Shown in pieces: positions 33,547 through 39,797 of a stretch of DNA of 39,797 nt. How positions within the stretch are numbered: position 1 is the stretch's first letter; every line of letters begins with the position of its first letter. The notes under the pieces are model-generated. The model saw only the letters and a program-made list of their open reading frames with translations, was not told the origin of the DNA and made no database searches. The DNA comes from Bacteroidales bacterium (GTDB taxonomy: Bacteria; Bacteroidota; Bacteroidia; Bacteroidales; GCA-2711565): positions 1-39,797 of the forward strand of contig JANQLW010000061.1 in assembly GCA_028280405.1 (NCBI GenBank). The letters run 5' to 3'. The translations under genes and the position numbers were made by a program.

Positions 33547-34518
33547 CTATTTCGCATTCCGATAGACCGAAATCAGTTCAATATTATGTTTTTTCAATTC
33601 AAAACGTGCTTTCCCCAGATTTTCAGTAAATCCCAGCAAAAAACCACCCCCACCGGAACCACATAACTTCAAATAATAGGTTGAGGTATCAATACCAATG
33701 TTCCAGATCTCTTTAAATGTATCTGGGATCATCGGGCTTAAATTCTTTAAGAGGAACTTGGAAAGAGACCTTAAATTTTTGAAAAACTCTTTACTTTCTC
33801 CTTTAATCAAAAATTTTATACAATTGTCATTAAATGGGATCATTTCATTTTTAATCAGCTTGTAAAAGCTATGATCTTTACATTTCTCAAAGAAAAGGTT
33901 GACCAATGGCCCTGTTTTCCCCGGACTTCCGGTATTGATTAAAAAGATAGCTCCATCTTTATTATGTTTATTTCTGGGAATACCTACGGTACTTAGCTCA
34001 TCTCTGCCTTTAATTAATACAGGATGTTTTAAATAACAATTTAAAGGATCAATTCCGGAGCTAACTCCATGGAAATGTGATTCCATCTGAGCAAAAATGG
34101 AACGCAGGTTTACAATGTGAGAACCATGAATATGCCGGCTGTTGGAAACCCTTTCCAGTGCATAACGATCGTAAATAGCTGCACATAAAGCTCCTGAGCT
34201 TCCGATCCCAAACCCCTGGGGAATTGTTGATTCGAAATACAAACCCCTGTTAAGGTCCTTTTCAAATTGACCCAGGGCAAATTTGGCTTTTAGTTTACCC
34301 TCTTCATTTAAGTTTTTTAAATACTTAAGAAATTTGTATAATTGACTGTTTGAAGCTTGTGCAAATTCCAGATTGGTATATTTATCGTCATTGACAAAAC
34401 TCAATTCGCCTTTAAAATGAGCATAAGGGATTGCCAGGCCCATAGAGTCGCATATTACACTGTATTCGCCAAACAACATTATTTTGGCATAAAAAACTTC
34501 ACTCTTTTTTTGGTTCAT
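33547..34518 (-). CDS. mvk: Mevalonate kinase
   Basis: The 323 aa GHMP kinase shows the three family motifs: FGEYSVI near residue 15, the ATP loop QGFGIGSSGALCAA (about 100-113) and KLCGSGGGGFLLGF near 291-304. With the adjacent decarboxylase, HMG-CoA reductase and GYDIA kinase, mevalonate kinase is the expected activity. Its ATG starts one base after the stop codon of the decarboxylase gene. A strong terminator follows. Confidence 0.85.
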   Translation of the reverse strand: MNQKKSEVFYAKIMLFGEYSVICDSMGLAIPYAHFKGELSFVNDDKYTNLEFAQASNSQLYKFLKYLKNLNEEGKLKAKFALGQFEKDLNRGLYFESTIPQGFGIGSSGALCAAIYDRYALERVSNSRHIHGSHIVNLRSIFAQMESHFHGVSSGIDPLNCYLKHPVLIKGRDELSTVGIPRNKHNKDGAIFLINTGSPGKTGPLVNLFFEKCKDHSFYKLIKNEMIPFNDNCIKFLIKGESKEFFKNLRSLSKFLLKNLSPMIPDTFKEIWNIGIDTSTYYLKLCGSGGGGFLLGFTENLGKARFELKKHNIELISVYRNAK

Positions 34519-34519
34519 A

Positions 34520-35551
34520 TTATCCTACACTAAGCGGACCATTACCTATACGGTCATCAATCCATTTTTTATCTTTACAATATACTAATAATTCTTCCCT
34601 GATAAATTGCTGTACTTTTTCTTTTTCCTCATCCGGGTAAATCAGATGAATATTGGGCCCTGCATCCAGAGTAAAACAGAGCTTACTGCCTGAAATTTTC
34701 CGGAAGTTCCTGATTTTTTTAATTGCAGCTAAAGTTTCAGCTTCCATCAATATGAAAGAGGGTTTAGAATTCATCATCAATCCGTGTAAACTTAATGCTT
34801 CCAATTCACAAATTTCAGTAAAGCGGTTAAAATTACCCTGATTCAATACCTTCATTAATTCTTTACAATGATTTGTAGCCTGAAGAATTCTTGCTTCCTT
34901 AAAAGGATGCTGATCCATTAGTTTATGGCCGGTAGTACTTGAGACTTCCTTTTTATCTGCTTTGATCATTAAGATCGAATCATGTAAGTTTTGAAAAACC
35001 GGATGAATTTCTGTAGAGAGAGGTATTGCATATTCATCGGATGAGGCCTCTATACTATTTAGTTTTCCCCATAATGTAAATCCTCCGTACACTGACCTGG
35101 CTGCACTTCCTGATGCCAGACGGGAATAATGTGATGATTTCCGATAAAAACCATCCTCTGAAATAAATCCTGATTCTTTTTCTATACTAACAAGTCCTAG
35201 TGCCAGCGAACTCATCGCAGACGCAGAAGATGCAATTCCGGCTGAATGAGGAAAGGTGTTTTTACTGTGGATTTCCAGATGATATTTTTCAAAAAGCCTG
35301 AAATCATTTTTAATGGAATGAAAGTATTTTGAAATGCGATCTTCAAAATCAGCTTTCCTTTGGCTTTCAAAATAGAATTTCATGGAAATTCCTTTCGATT
35401 TTTTTTCAATATATCTGATCTCTGTTTCCGTATAGGATTCAGACAAACTGAAACTAATTGAAGGATTAATTCCTATCTGATTTCCTTTTTTGCCCCAGTA
35501 TTTTACGATTGCAATGTTAGAAGGGCTGCGCCATATTACTTTTTTATTCAT
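34520..35551 (-). CDS. mvaD: Diphosphomevalonate decarboxylase
   Basis: The 343 aa enzyme makes isopentenyl diphosphate from diphosphomevalonate. It has the N-terminal SPSNIAIVKYWGKKG with the substrate-binding Lys, FPHSAGIASSASAMSSLAL (ATP loop), and the catalytic-Asp motif CFTLDAGPNIHLIYP near residues 283-297. All key residues are present, so it should be an active decarboxylase rather than a kinase-like relative. It lies in the mevalonate operon. Confidence 0.92.
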   Translation of the reverse strand: MNKKVIWRSPSNIAIVKYWGKKGNQIGINPSISFSLSESYTETEIRYIEKKSKGISMKFYFESQRKADFEDRISKYFHSIKNDFRLFEKYHLEIHSKNTFPHSAGIASSASAMSSLALGLVSIEKESGFISEDGFYRKSSHYSRLASGSAARSVYGGFTLWGKLNSIEASSDEYAIPLSTEIHPVFQNLHDSILMIKADKKEVSSTTGHKLMDQHPFKEARILQATNHCKELMKVLNQGNFNRFTEICELEALSLHGLMMNSKPSFILMEAETLAAIKKIRNFRKISGSKLCFTLDAGPNIHLIYPDEEKEKVQQFIREELLVYCKDKKWIDDRIGNGPLSVG

Positions 35552-35555
35552 ATTT

Positions 35556-35620
35556 AGCTATTAGCTGCTGGCTATTAGCTATTGGCAATCCAGTAGCCAA
35601 CAGCTAATAGCCAATAGCCA
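35556..35620. repeat. 17-base inverted repeat at the end of the GYDIA kinase gene
   Basis: GGCTATTAGCTATTGGC (35570-35586) and GCCAACAGCTAATAGCC (35596-35612) pair at 16 of 17 positions with a nine-base spacer, within a longer stretch of GCTATTAGC-like units. The right arm includes the GYDIA kinase stop codon (35604-35606), and flanking units encode its last residues. Confidence 0.65.
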
Positions 35621-36539
35621 AATCCGTGTATTTAAATATCGTCTTTAAACCTTTACTATTAAAATATTTATTTACTTCATCAAATTCCATTTCAGTAGCA
35701 GCCATTACAAAATCGCCTCCCCAGGCTCCCAATGATTTTATTTCTCCATTAAAATCAGGAAACATTTCTTCTTTTATTCTTTTCTTCCTTAATAATGAAG
35801 ATATAAGTTTTTCATGCTGAAACATTAAATTTTGAAATTCCTTCAACTGATCAGCAGTGCTTAATGCTACACTCAGATCGGATGCTTCTGAGATTATTTC
35901 ATCAGGGATCTTCTCCATCTTATTAAAATCTTTAATGGAATCTGCTGAACTTTGTTTTTTGTCTAAATAAATGAAGAATAAATTTTCTTTGAACTGGGGA
36001 TTAAAATTGTTGGGTTCAACCATTGGTTTATGATTCAATAATGAGAAAAGTAATGCTTGTTTTGCCGAAGCACATGCTATATCGTATCCGGATCCTCCAA
36101 AAGTCTGGCTTAATAAATGATAAGGCCCGATATCTGCCCATTCAGCAATATTATTTATTAAGGTAGAACTACTTCCAAACCCCCACTCTTTGAGAAAGCT
36201 GAGTTTGCTTTCTACAAAAAAATCCTGATAGCCTTCAAGAAATGAGGGATTAATTGATTGGCTTGTTTTTAAAATATGAACTAGCTTATCAGCAATCAGT
36301 CGGTCGGAGCTCTCTATTAAACTACAATCCGGCAGAGAAATTCGCATCTCAAACCATAAAAGGTCATGCTCATAACTTTTCCAATATAGTTCGGCTGTTG
36401 TTTTGGATTTAGGCTGAGATTTAACTTCCATGCTTTGACCGGGTTTTAAGGGCAAGGCTAAAGCTTTGGCACCTCTTAGCACGAGGTATTCTCCACTTAG
36501 AAGAAGTTTTGCATTCGAATAATAGTTTTGTGTTCGCAA
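35604..36539 (-). CDS. GYDIA family GHMP kinase
   Basis: The 311 aa protein has an N-terminal NAKLLLSGEYLVLRG motif (GHMP family), the ATP loop LKEWGFGSSSTLINNIAEW, and the family-naming GGSGYDIACA (about 148-157). Members sit with mevalonate genes in Bacteroidota. The missing activity in this cluster is phosphomevalonate kinase, so that is the likely role, though not demonstrated here. Last residues come from a repeat element overlapping the stop. Confidence 0.82.
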   Translation of the reverse strand: MRTQNYYSNAKLLLSGEYLVLRGAKALALPLKPGQSMEVKSQPKSKTTAELYWKSYEHDLLWFEMRISLPDCSLIESSDRLIADKLVHILKTSQSINPSFLEGYQDFFVESKLSFLKEWGFGSSSTLINNIAEWADIGPYHLLSQTFGGSGYDIACASAKQALLFSLLNHKPMVEPNNFNPQFKENLFFIYLDKKQSSADSIKDFNKMEKIPDEIISEASDLSVALSTADQLKEFQNLMFQHEKLISSLLRKKRIKEEMFPDFNGEIKSLGAWGGDFVMAATEMEFDEVNKYFNSKGLKTIFKYTDLAIGY

Positions 36540-36550
36540 GGCCCCAAAAA

Positions 36551-37873
36551 TTAATGTCTGATTCCCTTAATGAATTCACTTACCGATTGGAATGAAACCT
36601 TTTTATCATTGAAAAACTCGGAAGCTTTTTTCTTTTCTTCCTCACTGGCATTATAATGATTCAGGATATTGAACAAATGCATTTTCATGTGCCCTTGCTG
36701 AATCCCTTTGGTGACCAATGATTTGATGGCTCCGAAATTATTTGCCAGCCCGGTAACGGCAGTGATCATCATTAATTCTTCGGCATTTGGATTGCCCAAT
36801 AATTGGAGTGACCTTTTGGCCATAGGATGAAGAGAGGTTAACCCGCCAATTGTTCCTAGCGCTAAAGGAATCCTGAGGGTATATTTAAACATACCATCTT
36901 TAACGCTTATTTTTGTTAGACTTCTGTATTTCCCTGATCGGGACGCATAAGTATGTCCACAAGCTTCGATGGCCCTAAAATCATTTCCGGTAGCTAATGC
37001 CACCGCATCAATCCCATTAAATATTCCTTTATTATGCGTTGTTGCCCGATAAGTATCTACCTCTGCAATTCTTACTGCCTTTTCAAACTTCCAGGCAAAA
37101 GCTTTAGGGTTCATATCAATATCTTTCTGAATCAGTTTTTCAATCGGGCATTCAACCCATGCTTCGACCAGACAATTAGGAGTATAATTGGAAAGTATCG
37201 ACATGATTACCATGCAATCCTTTTCCCCGTTTTTAAAGTCATCGGTTTCAGTAAAATAAGCTTTCAGTAAAATAGTAAACTCTTCAAGGCAGGAATTAAT
37301 GAAGTTGGCCCCCATCGAATTAACGGTTTCAAAGGTGACTTTTAACTGATAATAATTTTCCAGTTCAAAAGTCATATCAATAAGCTCAATGTCTTTGATA
37401 CCACCTCCTCTTTTTTCCATCCTGTGGGTAATATCCGTAGTGCCGTAAATCAATTTTTCCTTAATAGCAGGCATATGAGTCTGTAGTTTTTCTGTTTTCC
37501 CTTTCCAGATAAAATGTACCTGACCTATTTTTTCTGTAGATATGATTTTTGCTTTAAAACCTCCTCTTTCAGACCAGAATTTTGCACTGCTTGAAGCTGC
37601 AGCTACAACTGAACTTTCTTCAATTACCATGGGCACCATATAATTTTGCCCGTTAATTATCATATTGGGAGCTACACCGAAAGGAAAGTAGAAATTGGAA
37701 ATGGTGTTTTCACTGAATTCATCAAAAAGTTTTTGCTTTTGCGGATCACTATGCCAGAAGGTTTGCATTTCTGTCATTGCACTATCCTTATCCTCAAAGT
37801 AAGAGGCAACAAGCTTTAGTTTATCTTCTTTATTTAGTTTTGAAAATCCTACAATAGGTTTCTTCTCTGCCAT
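36551..37873 (-). CDS. Class II HMG-CoA reductase
   Basis: The 440 aa enzyme interconverts HMG-CoA and mevalonate. It shows SSVVAAASSSAKFWSERGGF, the TVNSMGANFINSCLEEF motif of class II reductases, and AVALATGNDFRAIEACGH. Public names call this group 'degradative', but with three other mevalonate genes in the same operon, a biosynthetic direction is more likely. The ATG at 37873 is preferred: a TTG 48 bases upstream lies within a promoter. No HMG-CoA synthase gene is in the window. Confidence 0.9.
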   Translation of the reverse strand: MAEKKPIVGFSKLNKEDKLKLVASYFEDKDSAMTEMQTFWHSDPQKQKLFDEFSENTISNFYFPFGVAPNMIINGQNYMVPMVIEESSVVAAASSSAKFWSERGGFKAKIISTEKIGQVHFIWKGKTEKLQTHMPAIKEKLIYGTTDITHRMEKRGGGIKDIELIDMTFELENYYQLKVTFETVNSMGANFINSCLEEFTILLKAYFTETDDFKNGEKDCMVIMSILSNYTPNCLVEAWVECPIEKLIQKDIDMNPKAFAWKFEKAVRIAEVDTYRATTHNKGIFNGIDAVALATGNDFRAIEACGHTYASRSGKYRSLTKISVKDGMFKYTLRIPLALGTIGGLTSLHPMAKRSLQLLGNPNAEELMMITAVTGLANNFGAIKSLVTKGIQQGHMKMHLFNILNHYNASEEEKKKASEFFNDKKVSFQSVSEFIKGIRH

Positions 37874-37895
37874 TCTGTTCGATTTATATTTAACG

Positions 37896-37921
37896 CAAAT
37901 ATAAGCCTTTTTTTTAGACAA
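37896..37921 (-). promoter_or_regulatory. Promoter of the mevalonate operon
   Basis: On the minus strand TATATTTG (37903-37896) matches the -7 consensus and a TTG (37921-37919) is 15 bases upstream, a shorter spacer than usual. The start point would fall near 37889, giving a leader of about 16 nt to the ATG at 37873. Confidence 0.5.
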
Positions 37922-38085
37922 TGTGGATTGATTCTAAATAACTTATCTTCTGTAATTAGTAAATGTAGATAAAAATATGGAATTCGTATAATACTGAATT
38001 TATCAAACTGCTTGTGAATTATAATTTCCTAATTTAACCGCATTAAAAGCTATGTTGGTACATAGTTTAAATATTTAATAACCTT

Positions 38086-39648
38086 ATGAATCAAAAAATG
38101 AAAATATTTTGGATTGTATTATTAGCTTTAGTTTTAAGCTTTTCCGTATTTGCACAAAATAATAAGCAGGTCGTAAAAAAAATCATTGAAATAGGAAAAA
38201 CAGATAACCAAACCATGAAACATCTGGATGTATTATCCAATCGTTTTGGAGGAAGGCCTATAGGTTCTGATGCTTATGAAAATGCGGCAAACTGGGCTGC
38301 TTATAAATTTAAAGAATGGGGCATGGAAGTGATTATGGAAGAGGTTGGTGAACTACCTGTAGGCTTTAACAGAGGCCCTTGGTTTGGAAGATTGATAGGA
38401 GATAGGGCCATGAACTTGCATTTTGCAACTCCTTCTTATACTTCAGGAACAAAAGGTGTTCAAAGAGGGCATGTTTTGATTGAACCCAAAACTCAAGCCG
38501 AATTTAACCGAATGAAAGGAAAATTAAAAGGAGCATGGGTTTTAATAAGTGGAAAGAATTCAGGATGGCCTATAGATTATACTGCAAGGGGGGATAAATT
38601 AAGAGATTCTATTAAAGTTTTAAATGAAGAAATAGATAAAGAAAACCGTACTATCAGGATCTATAACTGGAGAAACCGTAAAGCAGGGAAAAGTAAAAAA
38701 CTTAAGCCTTATGTTGAAGAACCGGCATTATTTTATAAAGAGATGGTAGAAGCAGGAATACTTGGAATTGTTCAATCATCCAAAGTTCCAATCACTGCTT
38801 TATATGACAGAAAGAATTTACACGATATGACTTTTGAAACTTTACCGGCTATTCCGGATATTAAATTGAATGAACATCAGTATAAGATCATTGAACAAAT
38901 GGCAAAAGAACGTCAATATTTTCAGTTGGAATTTGATATCAGAAATCATTTTAAGCTGGGCCCGGTAAAATATCATAATGTTATTGGTGTGATAAAAGGA
39001 ACAAAATATCCGGATGAATATGTCATTATGGGAGGCCATTTAGATGCTTTTGATGTTGCAACCGGAGGTGTGGATGATGGTTCCGGGGTAACGCCTGCCA
39101 TGGAAGCTGCCCGATTAATTATGAAAGCAGGGGGTAAGCCTAAAAGAACCATACTTGTTTGTTTATGGTCCGGTGAAGAATTTGGCTTATACGGATCAAA
39201 ATTTTGGGTGAAGAAACATAAAGATAAGCTTCATAAAATTTCAAATATGTTTAACAGGGATGGAGGCCCAACTGTAGCTAACAGTATCAGTGTTTCAGAA
39301 GCTATGTGGGACGATATGGAAAAAATATGTAAGCCATTAAATGATATCAATCCTGATTTTCCTTTTACCATGACAAAAAGAAAACCACGGGCTAAACCAA
39401 AATATGCCGGTGGAACTGATAGCAGTCCGTTTGCGATGCAAGGTGTTCCGACAATGAATTTTGGCACTGCTGACCCTAAAGGGTATAATTTTAGTTACCG
39501 GGAAATCTGGCATACTGACCGTGATACTTATAATATGAGTATTCCGGAATACCAAGAGCATACATCTATTGTAACAGCAATTGTAGTTTATGGGATAGCG
39601 AACTTAGATCATTTACTTTCCAGAGAAGGATATTATTTAGAAGAATAG
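38086..39648 (+). CDS. Secreted M28 family aminopeptidase-like peptidase
   Basis: The 520 aa protein has a signal peptide (residues 1-23, ending VFAQ). Residues about 110-280 form an inserted PA-like domain. The M28 zinc domain has VIMGGHLDAFD with His318, GGVDDGSG with Asp330, and the catalytic WSGEEFGLYG with Glu364/365; a late GGTDSSPFAMQG and the EIWHTDRDTYN motif complete it. It should be a periplasmic or exported aminopeptidase or carboxypeptidase. The ATG at 38086 is favoured, though a second ATG at codon 5 is possible. Confidence 0.9.
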   Translation: MNQKMKIFWIVLLALVLSFSVFAQNNKQVVKKIIEIGKTDNQTMKHLDVLSNRFGGRPIGSDAYENAANWAAYKFKEWGMEVIMEEVGELPVGFNRGPWFGRLIGDRAMNLHFATPSYTSGTKGVQRGHVLIEPKTQAEFNRMKGKLKGAWVLISGKNSGWPIDYTARGDKLRDSIKVLNEEIDKENRTIRIYNWRNRKAGKSKKLKPYVEEPALFYKEMVEAGILGIVQSSKVPITALYDRKNLHDMTFETLPAIPDIKLNEHQYKIIEQMAKERQYFQLEFDIRNHFKLGPVKYHNVIGVIKGTKYPDEYVIMGGHLDAFDVATGGVDDGSGVTPAMEAARLIMKAGGKPKRTILVCLWSGEEFGLYGSKFWVKKHKDKLHKISNMFNRDGGPTVANSISVSEAMWDDMEKICKPLNDINPDFPFTMTKRKPRAKPKYAGGTDSSPFAMQGVPTMNFGTADPKGYNFSYREIWHTDRDTYNMSIPEYQEHTSIVTAIVVYGIANLDHLLSREGYYLEE

Positions 39649-39690
39649 AACACGGATGACACAGGTTGGGCTGATTTGCGCTGATAAAAT
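39649..39690. repeat. Dispersed 'ACACGGATGACAC' repeat
   Basis: Directly after the M28 peptidase stop codon lies AACACGGATGACACAGG followed by GGGCTGATTTGCGCTGAT, an intergenic motif type seen between genes in many Bacteroidota. The remaining bases to 39797 hold no gene I can recognise. Confidence 0.45.
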
Positions 39691-39797
39691 AAGGGGAGAG
39701 GGAAGCCATCCCATAGCCGTCAATTTAAGGGAATTTTGCTTAGGATCATCATAGGTGTAAGCTTTCCTTTCTTTTTTTCTTTTCTACATTTTGAGAT

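Noticed and set aside
34520..35551. MvaD-like protein as a mevalonate 3-kinase rather than a decarboxylase
   Set aside because: The catalytic Asp motif (TLDAGPN) and the Lys in the IAIVKYWGKK segment are both present, as in true decarboxylases.
36551..37921. Sixteen extra N-terminal residues on HMG-CoA reductase (TTG start at 37921)
   Set aside because: The TTG looks like the -33 element of a promoter, with the -7 box inside the extra segment. The ATG at 37873 fits the family.

Overview
The window is AT-rich chromosomal DNA from a member of the Bacteroidota, probably environmental and partly anaerobic. The phylum call rests on several things: a PorW/SprE-type lipoprotein next to a bactofilin and AtpZ/AtpI genes, a long (633 aa) PurF, a DUF3822-rsmD pair, a GYDIA-type GHMP kinase, and promoters of the TAnnTTTG type. 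No rRNA, tRNA, CRISPR array or intact insertion sequence was seen. Gene names rest on motifs and recalled family similarity, because no database search was possible.

Layout. Positions 1-5324: a ZIP metal transporter; a leftward three-gene operon (thioredoxin-like protein, outer-membrane protein with a Cys-Cys N terminus, DUF3179 lipoprotein) closed by a strong terminator; then rightward a membrane-anchored acidic protein, greA with a terminator-like leader, and a HIT protein. Positions 5344-8592: a DUF6624 protein flanked by relics (an ATP-grasp RiPP-maturase-like start and a second DUF6624 tail), then purF. Positions 8699-12715: an acetyltransferase, a secreted C69 dipeptidase, a patch of GC-rich palindromes, a DUF433/DUF5615 toxin-antitoxin pair, and an ECF sigma factor with a small zinc anti-sigma-like protein. 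Positions 12815-23763: an S41 protease lipoprotein, a short lipoprotein, a membrane protein-DUF3822-rsmD operon, DUF2795, cobalamin adenosyltransferase, an ABC ATPase, a methyltransferase, fabD, a BI-1 protein, folE, queD, a beta-barrel relic, AtpI, AtpZ and bactofilin. Positions 23774-30083: PorW, then an M23 peptidase-dxr-rseP operon. Positions 30195-33429: tungstate/molybdate ABC transporter genes interrupted by a broken four-helix-bundle gene. Positions 33547-37873: a mevalonate-pathway operon (HMG-CoA reductase, GYDIA kinase, diphosphomevalonate decarboxylase, mevalonate kinase). Positions 38086-39648: a secreted M28 peptidase.

The most notable observation is at 3438-3440. The thioredoxin-like gene (3186-3608, minus strand) is open from an ATG with a signal peptide to its stop, except for one in-frame TGA. 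That TGA sits exactly where the first catalytic cysteine of the WCxxC motif belongs, giving W-TGA-G-Y-C. This suggests an exported selenoprotein thioredoxin (Sec-Gly-Tyr-Cys). An imperfect hairpin starts 12 nt after the TGA and could be a bacterial SECIS, although its loop lacks the usual G. A plain nonsense mutation remains possible. The gene is coupled to an outer-membrane protein with vicinal cysteines and a DUF3179 lipoprotein, so the three may form one envelope redox module.

Secondary points: the isoprenoid genes include one MEP-pathway enzyme (dxr) as well as four mevalonate-pathway genes; several loci carry relics of former genes (ATP-grasp, DUF6624, DUF4421-like, four-helix bundle); and palindromic repeats overlap the ends of the sigma-factor and GYDIA-kinase genes.
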